From an uncultured Collinsella sp. (lineage in GTDB: Bacteria > Actinomycetota > Coriobacteriia > Coriobacteriales > Coriobacteriaceae), in the NCBI GenBank assembly GCA_900762325.1, contig CAAFGG010000018.1, forward strand, positions 36,638-100,637: a DNA stretch of 64,000 nt. The letters are read 5' to 3'. The translations under genes were made by a program, and so were the position numbers. This document shows positions 8,481 to 16,418 of this stretch, one piece after another. The notes below the pieces were generated by a model that saw only the letters and a program-made list of their open reading frames with translations, was not told the DNA's origin and made no database searches. Position 1 is the stretch's first letter, and each line of letters starts with the position of its first letter.

Positions 8481-9014
8481 TTACTTCAGTGCGTCGGCGC
8501 GCAGATCGACGCCGGCGGATTCGAACACGAGCGTGCGGTCGTACCACTGCTCTTTTCTAATACTCCACGCGGCGCAGGCGGTGTCCTCGTCGAGCGCTTC
8601 AACGGGCACGTCGTAGGTGTACTTGCCTTCCGCGTTTTCCACATAGGGGATGAAGTCGGCCTCGCTCGCGGCGGCAGCCTCATCGCCCGTGCCCATGAAG
8701 AGCTTACCGTAGCCCGTGCCGGAAAGCGTCATCACGCAGTGCATTGAGCCGTTTTCCACGATGAGCTGGGCGTCCACAATCCTGAACATGTTCGAGCTGG
8801 AATCTACGGTGATCGGATAGGTGCCGTCGGCCACCTTGTCGGCGGTGATGGGGGCAGCGCTTGCGTCCTCGGGCGCATCGGCCGCCTGTTCGGTCTTTTC
8901 CTGGGAATCGGCATCGCTTGCCTTTGCGCTGTCGATTGAATTTCCGCCGCAGCCGGCGAGCGAGAACGCGAAAAGCGCCGCTGACAGGGCGAAGGCGAGG
9001 GTTTTCTTCAACAT
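8481..9014 (-). CDS. Small lipoprotein of the riboswitch-controlled uptake operon
   Basis: 177 residues. Start at 9014: MLKKTLAF opens a signal peptide ending in the lipobox SLAGC (Cys22), and AAAGGA lies upstream. An Asp/Glu/Ala-rich spacer leads to one compact domain with VADGTYPITVDSSSNMFRIV, MTLSGTGYGKLFMG, and the closing YDVPVEALDEDTACAAWS followed by WYDRTLVF. I recognise this pattern from surface proteins that accompany iron and haem importers in anaerobic Gram-positives, but I know no assigned function. The same ending pattern (PV-x-LDED-x-A) recurs in the binding protein's N-terminal domain. It probably binds or hands over the transported ligand. Confidence 0.75.
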   Translation of the reverse strand: MLKKTLAFALSAALFAFSLAGCGGNSIDSAKASDADSQEKTEQAADAPEDASAAPITADKVADGTYPITVDSSSNMFRIVDAQLIVENGSMHCVMTLSGTGYGKLFMGTGDEAAAASEADFIPYVENAEGKYTYDVPVEALDEDTACAAWSIRKEQWYDRTLVFESAGVDLRADALK

Positions 9015-9078
9015 GGAGGGGGTTCCTTTCAATCGCTTCGACCGCCCGCGCCGTGCGGTGGGCGGGCGGGATGCGAAT

Positions 9079-9123
9079 GCAACGGGCATGCGCCGTCAGT
9101 CGGGGAAGGCGCATGCCCGTTGC
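9079..9123 (-). promoter_or_regulatory. Intercistronic hairpin between cbiK and the small lipoprotein gene
   Basis: A 16-bp perfect stem (GCAACGGGCATGCGCC with its complement) encloses a 13-base loop. No T-run follows on the minus strand, so it is not a standard terminator. A role in mRNA stability or partial termination, lowering importer expression relative to cbiK, is inferred. Confidence 0.6.
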
Positions 9124-9159
9124 ACGGGGACGCGACCGGCGCCCCCGTGCGCGGCGAGT

Positions 9160-10086
9160 TTACAGCTTGGCGATGGCGTCGTCCACGTGCGAGACGTAGA
9201 TGTCGTCGACCGCGACGTTCTGTCCCAGACCCTGGAGCAGGCACGTCACTTCGAAGCCGGCGGCCACGAACTTCGCAGCCCAGCTGTCGGGGTCGGTCTC
9301 GTCTGCCATGTCGTTGTTCGCGTGGTCGCCCGCGACCACCATGAACGGCGCGAGCACGGCCTTCTTGTAGCCTGCGGCGCTCGCGGCGGCGATAACATCC
9401 TCGCAGGTCGGTTCAGCCTCGACGGTGCCGACGAAGAACTGCGTCAAGCCCTCGTTCTTAAACACTTCCTGCATCTTGGCATAGTCGGCGTTGGAATCGG
9501 CTTCGGTGCCGTGGCCCATGAGGCACAGCGCCGTCTTGCCGTCGTCGAAGGACGCCATGTTCTCCTTAATGGCTGCGGCCACCTTCTTGTAGTCGTCGTC
9601 GGAGGTGAGCAGCGGGTCGCCGAGCGAGATTTTGTCGAACTTGTCGGCGTACTTGTCGAGCTCGTCTTTCACGTCGGTGTATTCCAGGCCACCCATGAGA
9701 TGCGTCGGCTGCACGACGATTTCCTTCACGCCGTCTTCCACGCAGCGGTCGAGCGCCTCGGTCATGTTGTCGATCGTGATGCCGTCGCGCTTCTTCAGCT
9801 TGTCGATGATGATCTGCGCGGTGAAGGCGCGGCGGATGTCGTAGTCCTGCCAGTACTTCTCGCGGATAGCGTCTTCGATGGCGCCGATGGTGATGTGGCG
9901 CGAGTCGTTGTAGCTCGTGCCGAAGCTCGTGACGAGGATGACCGGCTTCACGGCCTTCTCCTTTTCACTCGATTTTTCGGAACTCGCGGAGGTGTTGGAG
10001 CAGCCCGCGAGCGCGACTCCGGCGAGCGCGACGGCTCCGGTTGCTGCGGCGCCCATGAAGCCGCGGCGTGACATCTGGTCGGACAT
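9160..10086 (-). CDS. cbiK: Exported sirohydrochlorin cobaltochelatase-type protein (CbiK)
   Basis: 308 residues from the ATG at 10086, which has AAAGGA upstream. The body is a CbiK-type chelatase: PVILVTSFGTSYNDSR at the N-terminus, IVVQPTHLMGGLEY in the middle, and FMVVAGDHANNDMA in the second half, whose His is in the metal-binding position for the family. CbiK inserts Co(II) into sirohydrochlorin. Unusually, it opens with a twin-arginine signal (SRRGFMGAAATGAVALAG) ending in the lipobox ALAGC, so it should be exported folded and lipid-anchored. Periplasmic CbiK is known from Desulfovibrio. It is the first gene after the riboswitch and is followed by the importer genes. No cytosolic CbiK or CbiX is in this window. 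Confidence 0.88.
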   Translation of the reverse strand: MSDQMSRRGFMGAAATGAVALAGVALAGCSNTSASSEKSSEKEKAVKPVILVTSFGTSYNDSRHITIGAIEDAIREKYWQDYDIRRAFTAQIIIDKLKKRDGITIDNMTEALDRCVEDGVKEIVVQPTHLMGGLEYTDVKDELDKYADKFDKISLGDPLLTSDDDYKKVAAAIKENMASFDDGKTALCLMGHGTEADSNADYAKMQEVFKNEGLTQFFVGTVEAEPTCEDVIAAASAAGYKKAVLAPFMVVAGDHANNDMADETDPDSWAAKFVAAGFEVTCLLQGLGQNVAVDDIYVSHVDDAIAKL

Positions 10087-10186
10087 GGTTTTTCCTTTCC
10101 TCGGTTTGCCGGTCCCCCGGCGACAGTTGCTTGTCGGCACAAGCGAAAGAAAAGCGCGCCCCTCGGGGTTCACAAGGAGCTAACGC

Positions 10187-10201
10187 CACGGCGATGCCGT
10201 G
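10187..10201 (-). promoter_or_regulatory. Short hairpin just downstream of the riboswitch aptamer
   Basis: CACGGC-GAT-GCCGTG, a 6-bp stem with a 3-base loop, between the aptamer and cbiK. It may form part of the expression platform. A second weak GC hairpin followed by TTTTCTTT lies further on (about 10172 down to 10146). Which of these switches is not decidable by eye. Confidence 0.35.
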
Positions 10202-10205
10202 AGGA

Positions 10206-10340
10206 AAAGGCGAAGCAGTCTGGCTTGGGGCGCGAGGCGGTTCGCCCGCGCGTCCTATACAGTAATGTCCCTTGCCCAGGATTCCCACCTGGTTCCCTCC
10301 GCAAGCCAGCGCGGGCTGTGCGGGCGCCGCGCCGGTCATT
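10206..10340 (-). promoter_or_regulatory. Cobalamin riboswitch upstream of cbiK
   Basis: On the minus strand the conserved elements occur in the right order: GGAGGGAACCAGGTGGGAAT, then CCTGGGCAAGGGACATTACTG, a GC-rich peripheral arm, and the B12 box as AAGCCAGACTGC (10226 down to 10215). This matches the adenosylcobalamin aptamer core (GGGAA...GGTG...AATCC, ACTGT, AAGCCAG). It should turn off cbiK, the lipoprotein and the ABC importer when cobalamin is plentiful. The aptamer ends are approximate. Confidence 0.88.
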
Positions 10341-10544
10341 TCCTTTTATCCGATTGTCATATGCTCGTTGCCGAAACTTTTACTATGATAGTGGGCACTT
10401 GTGAACGTGTCAAAGCCAGGGCGGGCGGCATTGCGCCTCCTGCCTGCGTATTTGCGCCGATTGCCGCCGCAGGCGCCGTGTTTTGCTCGCTGCGCGAATG
10501 GCGGCGTAAACGGTTGCGATGAGAAACGGGAAGGGAAGGCTCGG
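10341..10544 (+). other. Divergent spacer and leader of the cobalamin biosynthesis operon
   Basis: About 200 bases between the riboswitch and cbiF. It should hold both divergent promoters, but no convincing -35/-10 pair was found. A GCGCC...GGCGC hairpin followed by CGTGTTTTG (about 10453-10485) could be a weak attenuator. No second cobalamin aptamer was seen on the plus strand. Confidence 0.4.
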
Positions 10545-11336
10545 ATGATTCATATCGTTGGCGCAGGCTCGGGCGCCGCCGACCTTATCACGCTGCGCGG
10601 GGCGCGCCTTCTGCGCGCGGCCGACGTGGTCGTTTGGGCGGGAAGCCTTGTGAATCCCGAGCTGCTCGCTGAGTGCAAGGAATCCTGCATCGTCTACGAC
10701 AGCGCGCACATGACCTTGGAGGAAGTGCTCGACGTGATGTGCGCGGCAGATGCGCGGGGCGAGGAAGTGGTGCGCCTGCACACTGGCGACCCGTGCCTGT
10801 ACGGCGCCATCCAGGAGCAGATGGACGCGCTCGACGCGCGCGGCGTGGACTACGAGGTGGTGCCCGGCGTGTCGAGCTTTTGCGGTGCCGCGGCGGCGCT
10901 TCGCCAGGAATACACGCTGCCGGGAATCAGCCAGTCGGTCGTGATCACGCGGCTTTCCGGGCGCACCCCCATGCCCGCGGGCGAGGGCATGCGCACCATG
11001 GCGGAAAGCGGCTCGACTATGGTCATCTTCTTGAGCTCGGGTATGCTCGCCGAGCTTTCCGCCGAGCTTTTGGCCGCTGGCCGCAGCTCCGACGAGCCGG
11101 CGGCGCTCGTGTACAAGGCGACCTGGCCTGAGGAGCGCGTGGTGCGCTGCACAGTGGGCACGCTTGCCGATGCGGGTGCGCGAGAGGGCATCGACCGCAC
11201 GGCGCTCGTGGTGGTGGGCCGCGTGCTCGGAGCTCGCGGCGGGCTTGCGCACGACGGCGCGCAAGCGGAGTCGTACGAGCGCAGCAAGCTTTACGACCCT
11301 TCGTTTGCCACGGGGTATCGGAAGGCGAGCAGCTAG
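10545..11336 (+). CDS. cbiF: Cobalt-precorrin-4 C11-methyltransferase
   Basis: 263 residues from ATG 10545, preceded by GGGAAGG. SAM-dependent methylation of C11 in the anaerobic corrin pathway. The tetrapyrrole methylase fold is clear: MIHIVGAGSGAADLITLRGA at the N-terminus, VVVWAGSLVNPELL (typical of CbiF/CobM), HTGDPCLYGAIQEQ for the SAM-site GDP loop, and VVPGVSSFCGAAAAL. First gene of the 17-gene rightward operon. The next gene starts 2 bases after its stop. Confidence 0.93.
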   Translation: MIHIVGAGSGAADLITLRGARLLRAADVVVWAGSLVNPELLAECKESCIVYDSAHMTLEEVLDVMCAADARGEEVVRLHTGDPCLYGAIQEQMDALDARGVDYEVVPGVSSFCGAAAALRQEYTLPGISQSVVITRLSGRTPMPAGEGMRTMAESGSTMVIFLSSGMLAELSAELLAAGRSSDEPAALVYKATWPEERVVRCTVGTLADAGAREGIDRTALVVVGRVLGARGGLAHDGAQAESYERSKLYDPSFATGYRKASS

Positions 11337-11337
11337 C

Positions 11338-12522
11338 GTGGCCTTCGAGCACTACATATATACCGGGACGACCCGCCTGCGCTGCGGCTATACCACGGGG
11401 AGCTGCGCCACGCTCGCGGCGAAGGCGGCCTGCGAGATGCTCTTGTCACGAAAGCCCGTCGGCCACGTGTCGATCGTCACCCCCGGCGGGCTGCCCGTCG
11501 AGACGGACGTGGTCGATGCATGCATCGGCGAGGGGTGCGCCCAGTGCGCCGTGCAAAAGGACGCAGGCGACGATGCCGATGTGACCGACGGCGTGCTCGT
11601 GTACGCGCGCGTGGAACATGCGGGGTCGGGCACGGGCGCTGCGGGCAGCAAGGGCGTGCCCACGCGCGAATCGGAAGTTTCCGTCGATGGCGGCGTGGGC
11701 GTGGGGCGCGTGACGTTGCCCGGGCTCGAGCAGCCGGTGGGGGCGGCCGCCATCAACGCGACGCCGCGCGCGATGATCACTTCGGCGGTGCGCGAGGTGT
11801 GCGCCGCGCACGGCTTTTCTGGAAATATTGCTGTGACGATTTCGGTACCCGAGGGTGTTGCCCTTGCCGAAAAGACCTTCAACCCGCACCTGGGGATAGA
11901 GGGCGGCATCTCCATCCTGGGCACGACGGGCATCGTCGAGCCGCGCAGCCTCGCTGCCTTGCGCGACAGCATCGAGCTTGAGATCCGGCAGCATGCGGCT
12001 ATGGGGCGGCGCGGAGTCGTGCTCACGCCCGGCAACTACGGCGAGCAGTTCATCTCGGGGCATTTCCACCTAAACGGAGCGCCGATGGTCTTCATCTCCA
12101 ACTTTGTGGGCGATGCGATTGATTGCTGCGTTCGCGAGGGATTTACCAATGTCCTTCTTGTGGGACACATCGGCAAGCTGGTGAAGGTCGCTGGCGGCAT
12201 CATGGACACCCATTCGCGTACTGCCGACTGCCGCGCGGAGATTCTGGCCGCCCACGCGGCCTTGGCCGGCGCGGGCGCGAAGACCGTGCGCGAGATCATG
12301 TCGTCGGTCACGACCACGGCGGCGCTCGAGGTAATCGAGGCCGCCGGCGTGGGGGACGCTGCGCGCGCCTCGCTCGCTGCGGCAATCGAGGACAGGTTGC
12401 GCCGCCGCGCGGCGGGCGGATGCGACATCGCCGCGGTCGTGTTCGACGCCGAGCGCCGCGAGCTTTTCCGCACGTCGGGCGCCGATGCAGTTATCGGGGA
12501 ATTGGGGGCGACGTATGAGTAA
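11338..12522 (+). CDS. cbiD: Cobalt-precorrin-5B C1-methyltransferase
   Basis: 394 residues. Starts at GTG 11338 right after the cbiF stop; the earlier in-frame codons lie inside cbiF. N-terminal RCGYTTGSCATLAAKAA is the hallmark of CbiD, followed by GVGVGRVTLPGLEQPVGAAA and the glycine-rich GGISILGTTGIVEP. CbiD methylates C1 and has no relation to the canonical methylase fold. Later GHFHLNGAPMVFISNFVGDA and GHIGKLVKVAGG are also family-typical. It overlaps the next gene by 8 bases. Confidence 0.94.
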   Translation: MAFEHYIYTGTTRLRCGYTTGSCATLAAKAACEMLLSRKPVGHVSIVTPGGLPVETDVVDACIGEGCAQCAVQKDAGDDADVTDGVLVYARVEHAGSGTGAAGSKGVPTRESEVSVDGGVGVGRVTLPGLEQPVGAAAINATPRAMITSAVREVCAAHGFSGNIAVTISVPEGVALAEKTFNPHLGIEGGISILGTTGIVEPRSLAALRDSIELEIRQHAAMGRRGVVLTPGNYGEQFISGHFHLNGAPMVFISNFVGDAIDCCVREGFTNVLLVGHIGKLVKVAGGIMDTHSRTADCRAEILAAHAALAGAGAKTVREIMSSVTTTAALEVIEAAGVGDAARASLAAAIEDRLRRRAAGGCDIAAVVFDAERRELFRTSGADAVIGELGATYE

Positions 12523-13204
12523 AGGCGTGCTGTACGGGGTGGGCACGGGGCCTGGCGACCCCGAGCTGCTCACGATCAAGGCCGTCCGCACAATCGAATC
12601 GTGTCCGGTCATCGCCGCACCGCAGACGGCGGACGGGGCCATGGTCGCGCTCGACATCGTGCGCGGCGCCGTCGACCTTACAGGCAAGACGGTGATCCCC
12701 GTGCGATTCTCGATGACGTGCGACGTCGAGCGCCGCGCGGCCGAGCATGCCTCGCTTGTTCGCGAGCTTGTCGCGCACCTGGATGCGGTCCGCGACGTCG
12801 CGCTGCTGAACCTGGGGGACCCGAGCATCTACGCCACCTTCCAGCGCATAGCGCCCGACGTGCGCGCCCGCGGGTTCGAGGCGCGCGCCATTCCCGGCGT
12901 GCCGAGCTTCTGCGCGGTCGCCGCGGCGCTCGAGCGCGACCTCACGCCCGAGATGTCGTCGCCTCTGCACATCGTGCCCGGCGGCTACGACGACGTGCGC
13001 CGCGCAATCGGCTGGCCGGGGACGAAGGTGGTCATGAAGGCGCGCCGCTCGCTTGCGGACACGAAGCGCATCCTTCGCGAGGAGGGCGCCTTCGACGGTG
13101 CCGAGCTCGTAGAGGACTGTGGGCTTCCGGGCGAGCGCGTGTACCGCTCGCTCGACGATGTGCCCGATCGGGGCAGCTACTTCTCGACGATGGTGGTGCG
13201 CTAG
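12515..13204 (+). CDS. cbiL: Cobalt-precorrin-2 C20-methyltransferase
   Basis: 229 residues, tetrapyrrole methylase family. LYGVGTGPGDPELLTIKAVR at the N-terminus and LNLGDPSIYATFQR in the second SAM loop are characteristic of CbiL/CobI. The AIPGVPSFCAVAAAL segment is the usual third motif. It performs the first methylation after cobalt insertion. Its ATG lies inside the cbiD end, and its stop is followed at once by the cbiG start, so translation is presumably coupled. Confidence 0.93.
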   Translation: MSKGVLYGVGTGPGDPELLTIKAVRTIESCPVIAAPQTADGAMVALDIVRGAVDLTGKTVIPVRFSMTCDVERRAAEHASLVRELVAHLDAVRDVALLNLGDPSIYATFQRIAPDVRARGFEARAIPGVPSFCAVAAALERDLTPEMSSPLHIVPGGYDDVRRAIGWPGTKVVMKARRSLADTKRILREEGAFDGAELVEDCGLPGERVYRSLDDVPDRGSYFSTMVVR

Positions 13205-14338
13205 ATGAGGGTTTCCTGCATAGCGTTCACTGAGAGGGGGTATGCGTTGGCGGAGCGCACCGCACGCGCGCTTTCCGATTGCGCGCAGACAGGTGAAGAT
13301 GACCCTGGCTGGGACGTTTCCGTTTCGCGCGGGTTCGGCGAGGGGAAGGCCGACCTGCGCGCATGGACGGCGCTCGCGTGGGAAGCGTCGGACGCGCTTC
13401 TGTTCGTGGGCGCGGCGGGCATCGCCGTGCGGGCGATCGCGCCGCATGTCGCCTCGAAGGCAAACGATTCCGCGGTTGTGGTGATCGACGAGGCAGGGCG
13501 CTTTGCCGTCTCGCTTTTGTCGGGGCATTTGGGCGGTGCGAACGAGCTTGCGCAAACCGTGGCCCGTGCGGCAGGGGCCATCCCCGTCATCACCACGGCG
13601 ACCGACGTCCGCGGCGTGTGGGCGGTGGATACGTGGGCGCGCTGTGCGGGGCTCGCCGTTTCGAATCCCGAGGCTATCAAGCGAGTGTCGGCGCGGCTGC
13701 TTTCGGGCGGGCGCGTGACGCTCTATTCCGATATGCCGATTTCGGGACAGCCGCCTGAGGGGGTTGACATTGCGTCCGACCGCGCTCGGGCCGATATCGT
13801 CGTGTCGCCGTTTGCTGGCGCGAATGCAGGTGCGTCCGTTCGCGCGGCGGAGACAACGGGCGAGGTCGTGCCCGCCGGTGAGACGGGGAAGCCGGCGGAC
13901 GTGCGGGCGCAGGCGCCTGCACACGAGCCGCTTCGCCTTGTCGTGCCCTGCATCGTTGCGGGCATAGGGTGCCGCCGCGGTGCGTGCGCCGAAGCGATCG
14001 GGGAGGCGTTTCTTCTCGCGTGCGGGCAGGCGGGCATCTCGCCTTCGGCCGTGCGCGAGGCGGCGACGATCGACGTGAAGGCGCACGAGGAGGGTCTGCT
14101 CGCCTTCTGCCGCGCGCGCAATATCCCGCTTGCGACGTATTCCGCAGAGGAGTTGTCGCTGGTCGAAGGCAGCGTTTCGCCATCTGATTTCGTGCGCGCG
14201 ACGGTGGGGGTCGACAACGTGTGCGAGCGCGCGGCGCTCGCGGACGGGGGCAAACTTATCTTCCCGAAGCTCGCTCACGGCGGCGTGACCGTTGCGTTTT
14301 CCAAGGTAACTATCGAACTTTCGTTTAAGGAGCGGTGA
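13205..14338 (+). CDS. cbiG: Cobalt-precorrin-5A hydrolase
   Basis: 377 residues with the full CbiG layout. The N-terminal domain has ALLFVGAAGIAVRAIAPHV and VSLLSGHLGGANELA. An Ala/Gly-rich middle (residues about 190-240) is of low complexity. The C-terminal domain starts at VAGIGCRRGACAEAI. CbiG opens the ring-A lactone of cobalt-precorrin-5A and releases acetaldehyde. The start codon abuts the cbiL stop and the stop overlaps the cbiH start (TGATG). Confidence 0.92.
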   Translation: MRVSCIAFTERGYALAERTARALSDCAQTGEDDPGWDVSVSRGFGEGKADLRAWTALAWEASDALLFVGAAGIAVRAIAPHVASKANDSAVVVIDEAGRFAVSLLSGHLGGANELAQTVARAAGAIPVITTATDVRGVWAVDTWARCAGLAVSNPEAIKRVSARLLSGGRVTLYSDMPISGQPPEGVDIASDRARADIVVSPFAGANAGASVRAAETTGEVVPAGETGKPADVRAQAPAHEPLRLVVPCIVAGIGCRRGACAEAIGEAFLLACGQAGISPSAVREAATIDVKAHEEGLLAFCRARNIPLATYSAEELSLVEGSVSPSDFVRATVGVDNVCERAALADGGKLIFPKLAHGGVTVAFSKVTIELSFKER

Positions 14339-15081
14339 TGGGAAAGCTCTTCGTGGTGGGGATCGGCCCGGGCGGCCCCGGCGGCATGACGATTGCGGCT
14401 CGGCGCGCGCTCGAGGCGGCCGACATCGTTGTGGGGTACACGAAATACGTGGAGCTCGCGCTCGCCGCCGTGCCCGACGCGGCGCATCTCGCGACGCCGA
14501 TGATGCACGAGGTCGAACGGTGCCGTCTGGCGCTTTCGCGCGCGCAGAGCGGAGAAGCCGTGGCGCTCGTGTGTAGCGGTGACGCGGGCGTGTACGGCAT
14601 GGCGAGCCCCGTGCTGGAGCTTGCGGAGGACTACCCCGATGTAGACGTGGAAGTTATCGCCGGGGCCACCGCGGCTCAGAGCGGGTCGGCGGTGCTCGGC
14701 GCCCCGCTTGCCCACGACTTCGCGGTCGTGTCGCTCTCCGATCTGCTCACGCCGTGGGAGGTCATCGAGCGCAGACTCGCCGCTGTGGCGAGCGCCGACT
14801 TCTGCATCTGTTTGTACAACCCGCGCAGCAGAAAGCGCGCCGACAGGCTCTCGCGCGCGGCGAAGATTATGCTCGAATGGAAGGCCCCCGACACGCTCTG
14901 CGGCTGGGTACGCAACATCGGGCGCGAGGGGCAGCAGTCGGGCATGTGCAGGCTCTCCGAGCTGGGGGAGTTCGACGCCGACATGTTCACCACCGTGTTC
15001 GTCGGCAACGCGGACACGAAGCGCGTAGGCGGTCGTATGGTCACGCCGCGCGGGTATCGGGAGATTCCATGCGAAAAGTAA
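14338..15081 (+). CDS. cbiH: Cobalt-precorrin-3 C17-methyltransferase
   Basis: 247 residues. Canonical methylase motifs: MGKLFVVGIGPGGPGGMT, DIVVGYTKYVELAL (typical of CbiH/CobJ), VCSGDAGVYGMASPVLEL, and CICLYNPRSRKRADRLSRA. It methylates C17 with ring contraction. No iron-sulfur or nitrite-reductase-like extension is present, so it is the short form. An in-frame GTG lies 3 bases before the ATG; the ATG is preferred because it overlaps the cbiG stop. Its 3' end overlaps cbiET by 13 bases. Confidence 0.93.
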   Translation: MGKLFVVGIGPGGPGGMTIAARRALEAADIVVGYTKYVELALAAVPDAAHLATPMMHEVERCRLALSRAQSGEAVALVCSGDAGVYGMASPVLELAEDYPDVDVEVIAGATAAQSGSAVLGAPLAHDFAVVSLSDLLTPWEVIERRLAAVASADFCICLYNPRSRKRADRLSRAAKIMLEWKAPDTLCGWVRNIGREGQQSGMCRLSELGEFDADMFTTVFVGNADTKRVGGRMVTPRGYREIPCEK

Positions 15082-16418
15082 CGATCATCGGGGCGGGGCC
15101 CGGAAACCCCGACTTGCTCTCGCGCGCGGCGCTCGACGCGATCGACATCGCCGACGTGGTCATCGGCGCTCATCGCGCGCTTGCCGGCATCGACGTGCCG
15201 CCCGACGTGGTGAGATACGAGCTCGTGAAGACGGCGGACATCGTCGCCGCGCTCACCGATGCGGCGTCGTGGCAGCGCGCCGTGGTCGTGATGACGGGCG
15301 ATGTGGGGCTGTTCAGCGGCGCGCGCCGCCTGGTGGAGGCGCTCTCCGGCGACGCGCAGGTGGACGTGCACGTCATTCCCGGCATAAGCTCAGCGTCGTA
15401 TCTCGCCGCGCGCCTCGCGCGTCCATGGCAGGATTGGCGCTTCGTGAGCGCTCACGGCGTGGCGTGCGACATTGTGGCCGAGGCCGAGCGCGCAGGCGAG
15501 CTCTTCCTCGCCACGTCGGGCGGGGAAGACCCCTCGCGGCTTTCGGGCGAGCTTGTGCAGGGGGGCTTCGGGGACGCGCGCGTGACGGTGGCCGAGCGCC
15601 TGTCGTACCCCGACGAGCGCATCACCTGCGCGACCGCAAGTGAAATCGCAGGTCAGACGTTCGACGACCTGAACGTGATGCTTATCGAGTTCGCAGGCTG
15701 CGCCGGGTCGCCTGCGGGCTCTAGCGCAGCCTCCGAGGCGCCGGCCGGCGCGTCTGCGCCCGCGGCGGCTTCTTCCACGGCGGACTCTGCGGGCGCATCC
15801 CGCGCCGCGATCTCCCGCTGGCCGTACGCTTCCTCGGGCATTCCCGACGAGCTCTTCATCCGCGGCGACGTTCCCATGACCAAGCAGGAGGTGCGCGCCG
15901 TCGCGCTCGCGAAGCTGCGCCTTACCGCGACCGACACCGTGTGGGACGTCGGTGCCGGCACGGGGAGCGTGTCGATCGAGGCGGCGCTCGTCGCGCGAGC
16001 GGGGTCGGTATGGGCGGTCGAGCGCAACGCGGCCGGCGTGCGGCTCATCCGAGAGAACGCGGATGCATTCGGGTGCGGCAACGTGCATGCTGTCCCCGGT
16101 GTCGCCCCCGAAGCGCTCGCGAAACTGCCCGTCCCCGACGCCGTGTTCGTCGGCGGGAGCGCGGGCGAGCTTCCCTCCATCGTGGAGGCGGCGCTCGAGA
16201 AGAACTCGCAGGTTCGCCTGTGCGTGCCATGCGTCACCGTTGAGACGCTCACCGAGGCGTGCGCGCTCCTCTCGGGTTCGCGCTTTAAGGGGTTCGAGGC
16301 GTGCCAGGTGTCGGCCGCCCGTGCCGAGGCTGTAGGCTCGCACCATCTTATGGAGGCGCAAAACCCCGTGTTCCTCGTCAGCGCACGTGGTGCAGGTGGG
16401 GAAGGCGGCGCCCGGTGA
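15069..16418 (+). CDS. cbiET: Fused cobalt-precorrin-7 C5-methyltransferase / C15-methyltransferase (decarboxylating)
   Basis: 449 residues. Residues 1-205 are CbiE (VTIIGAGPGNPDLLSRAA, VVVMTGDVGLFSGARRL). A linker of about 35 residues, nearly all Ala/Ser/Gly/Pro, follows. Residues about 250-440 are CbiT, a Rossmann methyltransferase with VPMTKQEVRAVALAKL and VWDVGAGTGSVSIEAAL. Fusion in this order corresponds to aerobic CobL and is found in many anaerobes. The linker is less conserved and richer in Ala than the rest. The GTGA overlap with cbiA implies coupled translation. Confidence 0.93.
   Translation: MRKVTIIGAGPGNPDLLSRAALDAIDIADVVIGAHRALAGIDVPPDVVRYELVKTADIVAALTDAASWQRAVVVMTGDVGLFSGARRLVEALSGDAQVDVHVIPGISSASYLAARLARPWQDWRFVSAHGVACDIVAEAERAGELFLATSGGEDPSRLSGELVQGGFGDARVTVAERLSYPDERITCATASEIAGQTFDDLNVMLIEFAGCAGSPAGSSAASEAPAGASAPAAASSTADSAGASRAAISRWPYASSGIPDELFIRGDVPMTKQEVRAVALAKLRLTATDTVWDVGAGTGSVSIEAALVARAGSVWAVERNAAGVRLIRENADAFGCGNVHAVPGVAPEALAKLPVPDAVFVGGSAGELPSIVEAALEKNSQVRLCVPCVTVETLTEACALLSGSRFKGFEACQVSAARAEAVGSHHLMEAQNPVFLVSARGAGGEGGAR

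Noticed and set aside
10380..10544. Second cobalamin riboswitch ahead of cbiF
   Set aside because: AAAGCCAGGG resembles the B12 box, but the GGGAA/GGTG and ACTG elements are missing upstream of it on the plus strand.
12491..14278. 595-codon minus-strand frame opposite cbiL and cbiG
   Set aside because: Length alone is not evidence in GC-rich DNA. The plus strand has two overlapping, motif-complete cobalamin genes here.
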